From positions 1-64,000 of the forward strand of contig NZ_MUNO01000037.1 in assembly GCF_002001015.1 (NCBI RefSeq): a stretch of DNA of 64,000 nucleotides, read 5' to 3'. This DNA is from Polaromonas sp. A23. Its GTDB lineage: Bacteria; Pseudomonadota; Gammaproteobacteria; Burkholderiales; Burkholderiaceae_C. Within the stretch, counting starts at the first letter, position 1. Each line of letters begins with the position of its first letter. Made by a program: the position numbers and the translations under genes. Below the pieces are notes generated by a model. That model saw nothing but the letters and a program-made list of their open reading frames with translations, made no database searches and was not told the DNA's origin. This document shows positions 24,336 through 33,945 of the stretch, piece by piece.

Positions 24336-25400
24336 ATGGAGACACTCCGCATGCCTTACCGCCCTACCGATCTGGTCGATTACGCTCGTGCCCTTCTTGA
24401 CGCCTGTGGTCTTGACGCGGACAAGTCCCGCTCGGTTGCCGACATTCTTGTTCAGGGCGATCTCATGGGGCACACCACCCATGGCTTGGCCTTGCTGCCG
24501 GGCTATCTCACTGAACTTGAATCCGGCGCGATGCGCAAGCACGGTGAGCCCGCCGTGCTCGCCGACCATCCTGCGGCCGTCACCTGGGATGGCCAGAGAT
24601 TGCCAGGGCCCTGGCTGGTGCTCCAGGCCATGGAACTGGCCACGCAACGCGCACGTGCGCAAGGTACTTGCACGGTGGTCATACGCCGCAGCCACCACAT
24701 TGCCTGTCTGGCCGCCTACCTGAAACGCGCCACGGACCAGGGGCTGTTGATGCTGCTGACTTGCTCGGATCCGAACACAGCCAGCGTGGCGCCTTTCGGG
24801 GGGCTGGACGCCGTGTTCACGCCCAACCCGATTGCCGCGGGCATACCCACGGATGGCGTTCCGGTGCTGATGGATGTCTCCACCTCTGCGACTACCAATG
24901 GCTTGACCAACCGCTTGCACAAGGAAGGCCGGCGGCTGCCGGCCGCCTGGGTGATGGATGGCCACGGCGTGGCGAGTGACGACCCGGCGGTGCTGTTCAA
25001 GGAACCCAAGGGCACCATCCTGCCGCTGGGCGGCATGGATTCGGGCCACAAAGGCTACGGCCTCTCGCTGTTGGTTGAGGCCCTCACTGGCGGTCTTGCG
25101 GGCCATGGGCGCGCCGACGCGAAGGAAGGCTGGGGCGCCACGGTGTTTTTACAGATCATCGATCCGCGTGCCTTCGCGGGTCTGGATGCCTTCACGCGAC
25201 AGACCGGCCATGTGACTGACGCCTGCCGCGCTTCACGGGCGGCAGAACCCGGCAAACCGGTGCGGACACCTGGAGAAAAAGGCGTGGCGCTGGCCGACCA
25301 GCAAACACGCCAGGGCGTCACGCTTTACCCCTCCATCCTGCCCGCCTTGGCGCCATGGGCAGCAAAGCTGGGCGTGTCGGAACCCACTGCCATCAGCTGA
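24336..25400 (+). CDS. Ldh-family (malate/lactate/ureidoglycolate dehydrogenase-like) oxidoreductase
   Basis: 354 residues of the type-2 malate/L-lactate dehydrogenase (YlbC/ComC/YiaK) family. Visible marks are GHTTHGLALLPGYL (catalytic His region, about 46), IRRSHHIACLAAYL, NPIAAGIPTDGVPVLMDVSTSATT and GYGLSLLVEALTGGL. These enzymes use NAD(P)H to reduce 2-keto acids and do not have a Rossmann fold. The location just upstream of the xylose operon suggests a sugar-acid substrate, but 234 bases separate them. Start may be 24336 or the ATG at 24351. Confidence 0.88.
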   Translation: METLRMPYRPTDLVDYARALLDACGLDADKSRSVADILVQGDLMGHTTHGLALLPGYLTELESGAMRKHGEPAVLADHPAAVTWDGQRLPGPWLVLQAMELATQRARAQGTCTVVIRRSHHIACLAAYLKRATDQGLLMLLTCSDPNTASVAPFGGLDAVFTPNPIAAGIPTDGVPVLMDVSTSATTNGLTNRLHKEGRRLPAAWVMDGHGVASDDPAVLFKEPKGTILPLGGMDSGHKGYGLSLLVEALTGGLAGHGRADAKEGWGATVFLQIIDPRAFAGLDAFTRQTGHVTDACRASRAAEPGKPVRTPGEKGVALADQQTRQGVTLYPSILPALAPWAAKLGVSEPTAIS

Positions 25401-25516
25401 TGATTGGTTGCCTGCGGCTCTGGCAGGCGCAGCGTTACAGAAACTCTCCAAAAATTCGGCCCGGCCGCGCACCCCGGGGGTTTGTCCCTAGGCGGGGAAT
25501 TCTTCAGTTCCACATA

Positions 25517-25539
25517 ATTAGTGCGTCGTTCAAACTAAT
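25517..25539. promoter_or_regulatory. Candidate XylR (ROK) operator upstream of xylF
   Basis: ATTAGT and ACTAAT form an inverted repeat with an 11-base spacer (TTAGT...ACTAA over 21 bases), about 95 bases before the xylF start. The Bacillus XylR operators begin and end with the same TTAGT/ACTAA bases, and the regulator encoded at 28716-29873 is of the same family. Assignment is inference from this likeness. Confidence 0.5.
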
Positions 25540-25634
25540 CCGTGGCTGCTGCTTTTGCAGCCGGACGATCACCGGGATTTAGCTGAGTTTTCAAAACCAC
25601 CTGCCTGACTTGGGCAGAACTATCGGAGACATCC

Positions 25635-26651
<1,017 letters not shown>

Positions 26652-26693
26652 TACAGGCTTTCAGCTCCCTGCTCCCCGTTCTGCGCAAGCAGG

Positions 26694-26721
26694 CAAGGCA
26701 ACCAGCCTGTAGGTTGCCTTG
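26694..26721 (+). other. Perfect stem-loop between xylF and xylH
   Basis: Arms CAAGGCAACC and GGTTGCCTTG pair over ten bases with an eight-base loop. There is no T-tract, so it is not a classic terminator. Such hairpins after binding-protein genes are known to stabilise the upstream mRNA and give more binding protein than membrane components; that role is inferred here. Confidence 0.7.
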
Positions 26722-26744
26722 GGGAGTACTGCATCCTCAAGACC

Positions 26745-27932
26745 ATGCAATTTCCCGTTCGATTCCTGCGCAACGCTGCCGTCGACTGGCGGCTGGTATT
26801 CATGGGCGGCGTGCTTGCCGTCATGGCAGGCATATTCCAGGTCCTGTCGGGCGGCATTTTCCTGTCGCCTGAAAACCTCTACAACATCGCCCAGCAAACC
26901 GCGGTGGTGGGCATCGTGTCCACCGTCATGGTGTTGATCATTGTGGCCCGGCATATTGACCTGTCGGTCGGCTCGGTGATCGGTTTTGTCGGCGTGCTCA
27001 TCGCCTATCTTCAATACACCCTGGGATGGTCCTGGCCCGCAGCGTCACTCGCCGGGCTGGCCGCGGCGCTGGTGGTGTCGGTGTACCAGGGATGGCTGAC
27101 CGCCATGCTTGGGGTGCCGTCTTTTGTGGTCACGCTGGGAGGCTTGATGTCCCTGCGCGGCGCGGCTTTTCTGGTGGCCGACGGCAAGACCCAGCCCGTC
27201 AGCGACGAGACCTTTTTGCAGCTGGGCGGTGGCTATGACGGTGGCATCGGAGTGACTGCCACCTGGGTGCTGACCGCATGCGTGAGCCTGGTGCTGGTAA
27301 TCCGGATGCTGTTGCGCCGCCGCGCCTCCACACACCACGAGATGCCCAACCAGCCCGTATGGGTGGATGTCCTGCTGGTGGCAGCACCCGTAGCCCTCCT
27401 GGCCGCGTTTGCTGCGACCATGAACAGCTACCTGGTCCCCAACAAGGATGCTCCCCAGGGCATTCCGATCCCGGTGCTCATCTGGGCGGCCGTGGCGGTG
27501 GTGATGTCCTTCATCTCCCAGCGCACCCGTTTTGGCCGCTATGTCTATGCCATGGGTGGCAACCCCGACGCTGCGGTACTGGTCGGCATACCCGTCAAGC
27601 GGGTAACGCTCATGCTGTTTGCCTTGCTCGCCGTGCTCATCACCATCGCGGCGATCGTGTCGGTGGCTCGCCTGAACGCAGGCACCAACTCGCTGGGCAC
27701 CGGCATGGAACTGTTCGTGATTGCTGCCGCCGTGATCGGTGGCACTGCGCTTGCCGGAGGCAGCGGCACCATCATCGGCTCGGTCCTGGGCGCACTCATC
27801 ATGCAGTCGCTGGACAGCGGCATGCTGCTGCTGGATGTGTCCATCGGAAAACGCATGATCATCATCGGGCAGGTGCTGATTGTGGCGGTGGTATTTGACG
27901 TGCTCTATCGCAAGTGGGCGCAGGAAAACTGA
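26745..27932 (+). CDS. xylH: Xylose ABC transporter permease XylH
   Basis: 395 residues, polytopic, BPD_transp_2 family. Many hydrophobic helices; the conserved [13 protein letters not shown] segment follows an RHI motif near residue 65, and [18 protein letters not shown], the cytoplasmic loop that contacts the ATPase, lies near 265-282. Length matches XylH. It begins 93 bases after xylF, behind the stem-loop, and ends one base before xylG. Confidence 0.92.
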   Translation: MQFPVRFLRNAAVDWRLVFMGGVLAVMAGIFQVLSGGIFLSPENLYNIAQQTAVVGIVSTVMVLIIVARHIDLSVGSVIGFVGVLIAYLQYTLGWSWPAASLAGLAAALVVSVYQGWLTAMLGVPSFVVTLGGLMSLRGAAFLVADGKTQPVSDETFLQLGGGYDGGIGVTATWVLTACVSLVLVIRMLLRRRASTHHEMPNQPVWVDVLLVAAPVALLAAFAATMNSYLVPNKDAPQGIPIPVLIWAAVAVVMSFISQRTRFGRYVYAMGGNPDAAVLVGIPVKRVTLMLFALLAVLITIAAIVSVARLNAGTNSLGTGMELFVIAAAVIGGTALAGGSGTIIGSVLGALIMQSLDSGMLLLDVSIGKRMIIIGQVLIVAVVFDVLYRKWAQEN

Positions 27933-27933
27933 C

Positions 27934-28713
27934 ATGCAAACCACTACCGAACCCCTGGTCGAATTCAAGGACATCCGCAAGGCCTTTGGCGGCGTTCACG
28001 CTGTGGACGGCGTGAACCTGAACCTGTACCCCGGCGAAGTCGTTGCCGTGCTGGGCCACAACGGCGCGGGCAAATCAACTCTCATGAAAATGCTGGCCGG
28101 CGCTTTCCCCATCGATTCGGGCGAGATCCATGTGATGGGAGAGAAAGTGAATCTCCGGACCCCGGCCGATGCGCAGCACCAGGGTATAGAAACAATCTAT
28201 CAAACGCTGGCTCTCGCCGACAACCTGGACGCCGTGGCCAACCTGTTCCTGGGCCGGGAAAAAATGACGGCCTGGAATACGCTGGACGATTACTTCATGG
28301 AGGCGCAGGCCCGCAAGGTGTTTGGCCGTCTCAATAAAAACTTCACCAACATCCACACCCCGGTGCGGCGCCTGTCGGGCGGGCAGCGCCAGGTGGTGGC
28401 CATCTCGCGCGCCATCTACTTCAACGCCCGCATCCTGATCATGGACGAACCCTGCGCAGCCTTGGGCCCGGAGGAGTCCGCCATGGTGGCGAATCTGGTG
28501 CTTCAGCTCAAGGCCGAAGGCGTGGGAATTTTCCTGATCACGCACGACATGCACGATGTTTTTTCGCTCAGCGACCGTCTCTCCGTGATGAAGAACGGCC
28601 GGCTGATAGGCACTTACCGAACGACTGATCTGAACGAAGACCAGATTCTCGGCATGATCATCGCCGGCAAGCAGCCGGAAGGAAAAACACAGGCGCCGCA
28701 CCGCATCGCCTGA
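27934..28713 (+). CDS. xylG: Sugar ABC transporter ATPase XylG, single-domain form
   Basis: 259 residues from the ATG at 27934, one base after the xylH stop. All ABC motifs are present once: Walker [10 protein letters not shown], signature LSGGQRQ, Walker B ILIMDEP and switch His LITHD. E. coli XylG and RbsA are about 500 residues with two ATPase halves, so this is a half-size version resembling FrcA of rhizobia and would act as a homodimer. It is not truncated: the reading frame ends naturally and the next gene starts two bases later. Confidence 0.88.
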   Translation: MQTTTEPLVEFKDIRKAFGGVHAVDGVNLNLYPGEVVAVLGHNGAGKSTLMKMLAGAFPIDSGEIHVMGEKVNLRTPADAQHQGIETIYQTLALADNLDAVANLFLGREKMTAWNTLDDYFMEAQARKVFGRLNKNFTNIHTPVRRLSGGQRQVVAISRAIYFNARILIMDEPCAALGPEESAMVANLVLQLKAEGVGIFLITHDMHDVFSLSDRLSVMKNGRLIGTYRTTDLNEDQILGMIIAGKQPEGKTQAPHRIA

Positions 28714-28715
28714 AG

Positions 28716-29873
28716 ATGCCATCGGCCATGAAAACCACAGGCGACCAGCAACTCGTCAAACGTATCAATCGCAGCGTACTGCTGCGCTTGCTGCGTAGCC
28801 AGCCGGGTCGCTCGCGTGCGCAGCTCGCCAGCCATAGCGGGCTGACCAAGTCGACGGTCAGCCTGCTGGTGCGCGAACTCATTGACGAAGGCTGGCTCAG
28901 CGAAACCAGCCTGGCCGCTGCCAACGGTGTGGGGCGGCCCTCCACACCCCTGCAAATCGACACCCAGTCACGCGGCCTGATTGGCGTGGAAGTGGCTGTG
29001 GACACTTTGCGTGTGGTGAGCGTCTCCCTGCTGGGGCAGGTGCTGTGGTCAACGCAAGAGCCTTTGCGCGGCACCCGGCCGCAAGACGTCTGCAGCCAGA
29101 TCGCCGACCTGACGGTACAGGCCCAGGGGCAGCTGGTATCGCGCGGCGTGCAACTCTCGGGTGTAGGCATAGGCCTGCCCGGCGCGTTTGACGAGGCCAC
29201 CGGTGTGGTCCGCTTTGCGCCCAACCTGGGTTGGCGCAATGTGGATTTCTTGCCGCAGATCACCCAGGCACTGGTTCATGCAGGTCTGCCCCCGGTACCG
29301 GTACATGTGCAAAACGAAGCCGATACCGCCGCGCTGAGCGAATACGAATTTTCGGAAAGCGAGAGCAAAGACTCGCTGATTTTTGTCACCTGTGACGTCG
29401 GCGTGGGCGCGGGCATTGTGCTTAACGACCGGCTGTTCACCGGCATGCAGGGCATGGCCGGCGAGATCGGCCACAGCGTTTTGCAACTCGATGGCCCGCT
29501 GTGCTCTTGTGGGCGGCGCGGGTGCGCAGAGACGTTTATCGGTTCGGGTGCCCTGGGCCAGCTGGCGGACACCCGCCGGGCAGGTCACTATCTGGGCGTG
29601 TTGCTGCAGAACCTGTGGACCACTTTCGACCCCAGCGTGCTGGTGGTGGGCGGCGCTTCATGTCACCGTTTTCCCGACATGGTGCAGGTTGCCCAGGAGA
29701 CGCTGCAAAACTACGCCACCCAAGCCGGCGTAACCGCTCCCGTGGTGCGTGTCGCGCGTTACGGCCTGCTGGCTTCTGCAGTAGGTGCTGCCGCCCTGGT
29801 GCTGCATCAGTATCTGCGCCCCATGCATCCGCGCGGCCACCTCGTGCGCAACGGCGTCCCTGCACGGAGCTAA
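28716..29873 (+). CDS. xylR: ROK-family transcriptional regulator (XylR/NagC type)
   Basis: 385 residues. An N-terminal winged HTH (about 18-75, RSRAQLASHSGLTKSTVSLLVRELI) is followed by a ROK sugar-kinase-like domain with the zinc motif CSCGRRGCAE (about 263-272) and GEIGH. The gene lies between the xylose transporter and xylulokinase genes, so it most likely is the operon repressor that responds to xylose. The candidate operator is at 25517-25539. Starts two bases after xylG; an ATG at 28728 is an alternative. Confidence 0.88.
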   Translation: MPSAMKTTGDQQLVKRINRSVLLRLLRSQPGRSRAQLASHSGLTKSTVSLLVRELIDEGWLSETSLAAANGVGRPSTPLQIDTQSRGLIGVEVAVDTLRVVSVSLLGQVLWSTQEPLRGTRPQDVCSQIADLTVQAQGQLVSRGVQLSGVGIGLPGAFDEATGVVRFAPNLGWRNVDFLPQITQALVHAGLPPVPVHVQNEADTAALSEYEFSESESKDSLIFVTCDVGVGAGIVLNDRLFTGMQGMAGEIGHSVLQLDGPLCSCGRRGCAETFIGSGALGQLADTRRAGHYLGVLLQNLWTTFDPSVLVVGGASCHRFPDMVQVAQETLQNYATQAGVTAPVVRVARYGLLASAVGAAALVLHQYLRPMHPRGHLVRNGVPARS

Positions 29874-29908
29874 GCCTTTTTTCTGGCGATTTTTTTCGGA
29901 ACCTCACC

Positions 29909-31381
29909 ATGTTTCTCGGAATCGACATCGGCACCTCGGAAGTCAAAGCCCTTCTGCTTGACGCCAACCATCGCGTGGTAGGTTCGGCCGGTGCCGCACT
30001 CGCCGTGTCCCGCCCGCACCCCGGCCACAGCGAGCAGCAACCCCAGGACTGGTGGACGGCGACCCAGGCCGCACTGGCTCAATTGCGCCAGGCCCATCCT
30101 GAAGCCTACGGAGCAATCGAGGCAATAGGCCTCTCCGGGCAAATGCACGGCGCCGTGCTGCTGGACGCCCGGGACCAGGTGCTAAGACCCGCCATTTTGT
30201 GGAACGACACCCGCTCAGCCGCCGAATGCACCGCAATGATGGCCGAGTTGCCCGGCCTGCCGGCATTGGCAGGCAGTCTGGCCATGCCGGGCTTTACTGC
30301 ACCCAAGCTGCGCTGGGTGGCGCGCCATGAACCGGAAATATTTCAGCGAATTGCCAAGGTCCTGCTGCCCAAGGACTATGTGCGCCTGATGTTGACCGGC
30401 GACTTCCTGACCGACATGTCGGATGCCAGCGGCACTTTGTGGCTGGATGTGCAGCGCCGCGCCTGGTCGGATGAACTGCTGGCCCTCACCGGCCTGAACC
30501 AGGCGCACATGCCGGGCTTGGTGGAAGGCAGTGCCGCGGGTGGCCAGCTCAGCGCGAAGGCAGCCCAGGTGCTGGGCCTGAAGGCCGGCACGGTGGTGGC
30601 CGGTGGTGCGGGCGACAACGCAGCCAGCGCGGTAGGCATGGGAGCCACCGAGGCGGGCCAGGGATTTTTGTCGCTGGGCACCAGCGGCGTGCTGTTCGTG
30701 GTGACACCCAGCTATCAGCCCAATGCAGCCAGTGCCACCCATGCCTTCTGCCACGCTCTCCCCAACCGCTGGCACCAGATGAGCGTGATGTTGTCGGCAG
30801 CCAGTTCCCTGCAATGGGTCACCCGCCTCTTGGGGGCGCCTTCGGAGGGCACCTTGGCCACCCAGGCCAGTGCGCTGACCTTGGCCGAGCGCGCAGCAGC
30901 TCCCATTTTCCTGCCCTACCTGGACGGAGAAAGAACTCCCCACAACGACGCCGACATTCGCGGCAGCTTTCACAGCCTGAGCTTCACGACAGACGCCGCA
31001 CGGCTGGCCTATGCAGTGATGGAGGGTGTGACCTTCGGCCTGCGCGACGGCCTGGCTGCCCTGACCGCCGCCGGCAGCTCTGTTCAACGCCTCTCGCTGG
31101 TTGGCGGTGGCTCGCGCAGTGCCATGTGGGCTCAGCAGCTGGCGTCAAGTCTGGATATCGAGATCCTGACCCACAGCGATTCGGCAGTCGGAGGAGCCTT
31201 GGGTGCCGCGCGCCTGGCATGGCTGTCCACCGGAGCCGCACCGCAAACGGTGTGCAAAACACCTGCGGTGGAGGTGACGTATGCCCCCGACCCGGACGAG
31301 CAGGCAATGCTTTCCTCGCGTTATGCCCGCTTCCGGGCGCTTTACGCCCCATCGCACAGCGCCAGCCCGAAAGTCGGTTGA
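29909..31381 (+). CDS. xylB: Xylulokinase
   Basis: 490 residues from the ATG at 29909 (the frame is open far upstream inside xylR, but kinase homology begins here). FGGY family: N-terminal GIDIGTSEVKALLLD, SGQMHGAVLLD, WNDTRSAAEC and C-terminal GGGSRSAMWAQ. It phosphorylates D-xylulose to xylulose 5-phosphate. No xylose isomerase gene is in the window, so xylA must be elsewhere or another route is used. Confidence 0.92.
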   Translation: MFLGIDIGTSEVKALLLDANHRVVGSAGAALAVSRPHPGHSEQQPQDWWTATQAALAQLRQAHPEAYGAIEAIGLSGQMHGAVLLDARDQVLRPAILWNDTRSAAECTAMMAELPGLPALAGSLAMPGFTAPKLRWVARHEPEIFQRIAKVLLPKDYVRLMLTGDFLTDMSDASGTLWLDVQRRAWSDELLALTGLNQAHMPGLVEGSAAGGQLSAKAAQVLGLKAGTVVAGGAGDNAASAVGMGATEAGQGFLSLGTSGVLFVVTPSYQPNAASATHAFCHALPNRWHQMSVMLSAASSLQWVTRLLGAPSEGTLATQASALTLAERAAAPIFLPYLDGERTPHNDADIRGSFHSLSFTTDAARLAYAVMEGVTFGLRDGLAALTAAGSSVQRLSLVGGGSRSAMWAQQLASSLDIEILTHSDSAVGGALGAARLAWLSTGAAPQTVCKTPAVEVTYAPDPDEQAMLSSRYARFRALYAPSHSASPKVG

Positions 31382-31408
31382 ACGCTTCTATCCGGGCACG
31401 CAGCAGCG

Positions 31409-32572
31409 CTATTTGCTTCCCAGGCCCATGGACCGCGAAATCACTTCCTTCATGATTTCGTTGGTGCCGCCGTAGATGCGCTGCACACGGGCGTCGGCAT
31501 AGGCCCGGGTGATGGGGTATTCCCACATGTAGCCGTAGCCGCCGAAAAGCTGCACACATTCATCCATCACCTTGCATTGCAGGTCCGAACACCAGTACTT
31601 GGCCATGCTGGCTGTTGCGGTGTCCAACTTGTCTCCGGCCAGCAATTCAGTGCATTTATCGACAAACACACGCGCCACCTGCACCTCGGTCTGCAGCTCG
31701 GCCAAGGTGTAGCGCGTGTTCTGGTAGCTGGCCACCGGTTGGCCGAACACCTTGCGTTCCTTCACGTAGTCCAGCGTCCAGCCGATCGCGGCCTGGGCTG
31801 CCGCCACGGCCCCGATGGCAATCTGCAGGCGCTCCCACGGCAACTGCTCCATCAGGCAGATGAACCCGCGGTTTTCCTGCGCTTCTCCGCCGAGCAGGTT
31901 TTCAGCCGGCACACGCACGCCGTCAAAGAAAAGCTCCGAAGTGTCCTGCGCCTTCAGCCCCAGCTTTTTCAGCCGTTTACCCACAGCAAAGCCCGGCATG
32001 CCGCGTTCGACCAATAGCAGGCTGGTGCCTTTGGCTCCGGCCGTCGGGTTGGTCTTGGCGACCACGATCACCAGGTCAGCGTGCCAGCCGTTGGTGATGA
32101 AGGTCTTGCTGCCGTTGAGAAGGTAACTGCCGTCGGCCTGTTTGATCGCGCTGGATTTGACGCCTTGCAGGTCGGAGCCGGCTGCCGGTTCGCTCATCGC
32201 AATGGCGCCGACCATCTCGCCGCTGGCGAGCTTCGGCAGGTATTTTTTCTTCTGTGCCTTGGTGCCGTAATGAAGGATGTAGGGCGCGACGATTTCACTG
32301 TGCAGGCTGTAACCAATGCCGGTGAAACCCGCTGCATTGAGCTCTTCCATCTGCACCACGGAATACAGCTTGTCGGCGCCGGAGCCTCCGTATTCCTCGG
32401 GCATGGTCATGCACAGGAAGCCGTTTTCCCCCGCCTTGTTCCAGACCGCGCGATTCACATAGCCCTGCTCTTCCCATTCGGCGTGAAAGGGCGCGATTTC
32501 CTTGTCCATGAAACGGCGAAAACTGTCGCGGAACGCCTCATGGTCGGGGTTGAAAAGAGTTCTTTCGATCAT
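31409..32572 (-). CDS. Acyl-CoA dehydrogenase (long-chain/isovaleryl type)
   Basis: 387 residues from the ATG at 32572 (GAGG upstream); the frame runs on for 17 codons without support. Typical motifs: [44 protein letters not shown] and [11 protein letters not shown]. The Glu of the usual YEGT position is Gly here, but a Glu in the LPWERL helix near residue 245 matches the catalytic base position of isovaleryl- and long-chain acyl-CoA dehydrogenases. Diverges from the thiolase-fadJ pair, giving a complete beta-oxidation set. Confidence 0.92.
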   Translation of the reverse strand: MIERTLFNPDHEAFRDSFRRFMDKEIAPFHAEWEEQGYVNRAVWNKAGENGFLCMTMPEEYGGSGADKLYSVVQMEELNAAGFTGIGYSLHSEIVAPYILHYGTKAQKKKYLPKLASGEMVGAIAMSEPAAGSDLQGVKSSAIKQADGSYLLNGSKTFITNGWHADLVIVVAKTNPTAGAKGTSLLLVERGMPGFAVGKRLKKLGLKAQDTSELFFDGVRVPAENLLGGEAQENRGFICLMEQLPWERLQIAIGAVAAAQAAIGWTLDYVKERKVFGQPVASYQNTRYTLAELQTEVQVARVFVDKCTELLAGDKLDTATASMAKYWCSDLQCKVMDECVQLFGGYGYMWEYPITRAYADARVQRIYGGTNEIMKEVISRSMGLGSK

Positions 32573-32619
32573 GGTGCTACCTCGTTGTGGGGAGTATTGA
32601 AAGCCCGGAATACATTTAT

Positions 32620-32632
32620 GCAAAGCGTTTGC
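32620..32632. promoter_or_regulatory. Possible operator between the two beta-oxidation units
   Basis: GCAAA and TTTGC arms around GCG form a short imperfect palindrome in the divergent region. It is close to the CAAAC-N(2-4)-GTTTG motif of PsrA/FadR-type TetR repressors, with one arm mismatch. Weak evidence. Confidence 0.3.
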
Positions 32633-32739
32633 TTGGTGAAATGAATATACTCTACCCAGTGTTTTCCTTCATCCCGGGCCGGCTCCGGGATTCATGCATG
32701 GCGGGGTCGATCCGCCGTGACCCATCACCGGAGTACGCC

Positions 32740-33945
32740 ATGACAGAAGCATTCATTTACGACGCCATCCGCACACCGCGCGGCAAGGGAAAGAAAGACG
32801 GCAGCCTGTACGAGGTCAAACCCGTCAACCTGCTGGCCGGTGTGCTGAGCGAGCTGCAGCGGCGCAATGACTTCGACACCGCCTTTGTTGACGACGTGGT
32901 GATGGGTGTGGTCTCGCCCATCGGCGAGCAGGGCTCCGTCATTGCCAAGGTGGCCGCGCTCAAGGCCGGCTGGGACTTCCGCGCCTCGGGCGTGCAGGTC
33001 AACCGCTTTTGCGCCTCCGGCCTGGAAGCCGTCAACATGGCTGCGCAGAAGGTACGTTCCGGATGGGAAGACCTGGTGGTGGCCGGTGGCGTGGAGAGCA
33101 TGAGCCGCGTGCCGATTGGTTCGGACGGCGGCGCCTGGGCGCAGGACCCAGAAACCAACAGCGCCACCGGTTTTGTGCCGCAAGGCGTTGGAGCCGACCT
33201 GATTGCCACCCTGGAGGGATTCACGCGCGCCGATGTGGACGCCTTCGCGATGGAAAGCCAGAAGCGCGCCGCGAGGGCGCGCGACGCCGGCTATTTCGAC
33301 CGCTCGGTCGTTCCGGTGAAAGACTTCCTCGACCAGACCATCCTCGCGCAGGACGAGTTCATCAAGCCGCACACCACCCTGGAAGGCCTGGCCTCCCTCA
33401 AACCGGCTTTCGAACAGATGGGCGGCATGGGTTTTGACCAGGTGGCGCTGACACGTTATCCACAGGTCGAGCGCATTCACCATGTGCACCATGCCGGCAA
33501 CTCCTCGGGCATCGTGGACGGTGCGGCGGCTGTGCTGGTTGGTTCGGAAGCCGCGGGCAAGACCCATGGTTTCACGCCGCGCGCCCGCATCGTCTCCGCA
33601 GCGCTGAGCGGCGCCGACCCGACCATCATGCTGACCGGCCCCATGCCCGCGACGCGCAAGGCGCTTGCCAAAGCCGGCCTGACGATTGACCAGATCGACC
33701 TGTTCGAGGTCAACGAAGCCTTTGCCGCCGTGGTCATGCGTTTCATGAAGGAGATGAAAGTCCCGCACGACAAGGTCAACGTCAACGGGGGCGCGATTGC
33801 CATGGGCCATCCGCTGGGCGCGACCGGCGCCATGATTCTCAGCACCCTGATTGATGAGTTGCACAGGCGCAAGCTGCGCTACGGCCTGGCCACCCTGTGC
33901 GTAGGCGGCGGCATGGGCATCGCAACCATTGTGGAAAGAATCTGA
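32740..33945 (+). CDS. Acetyl-CoA C-acyltransferase (3-ketoacyl-CoA thiolase)
   Basis: 401 residues from the ATG at 32740, with CCGGAG a few bases upstream. The acyl-accepting Cys is Cys-91 ([11 protein letters not shown]), the His is in GHPLGATGA and the second Cys in TLCVGGGMG. Two thiolase halves, full length. It cleaves 3-ketoacyl-CoA in the last step of beta-oxidation. The stop overlaps the start of the fadJ-like gene by one base (TGATG), so the two products are made together as in FadI-FadJ. Confidence 0.93.
   Translation: MTEAFIYDAIRTPRGKGKKDGSLYEVKPVNLLAGVLSELQRRNDFDTAFVDDVVMGVVSPIGEQGSVIAKVAALKAGWDFRASGVQVNRFCASGLEAVNMAAQKVRSGWEDLVVAGGVESMSRVPIGSDGGAWAQDPETNSATGFVPQGVGADLIATLEGFTRADVDAFAMESQKRAARARDAGYFDRSVVPVKDFLDQTILAQDEFIKPHTTLEGLASLKPAFEQMGGMGFDQVALTRYPQVERIHHVHHAGNSSGIVDGAAAVLVGSEAAGKTHGFTPRARIVSAALSGADPTIMLTGPMPATRKALAKAGLTIDQIDLFEVNEAFAAVVMRFMKEMKVPHDKVNVNGGAIAMGHPLGATGAMILSTLIDELHRRKLRYGLATLCVGGGMGIATIVERI

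Noticed and set aside
27934-28713. xylG as a truncated pseudogene
   Set aside because: All ABC motifs are present once, the gene abuts both neighbours within one or two bases, and half-size sugar ATPases (FrcA-like) exist.
32725-33864. 379-codon minus-strand frame opposite the thiolase gene
   Set aside because: The thiolase catalytic residues are intact on the plus strand, and the antisense product is His/Gly-rich without homology.
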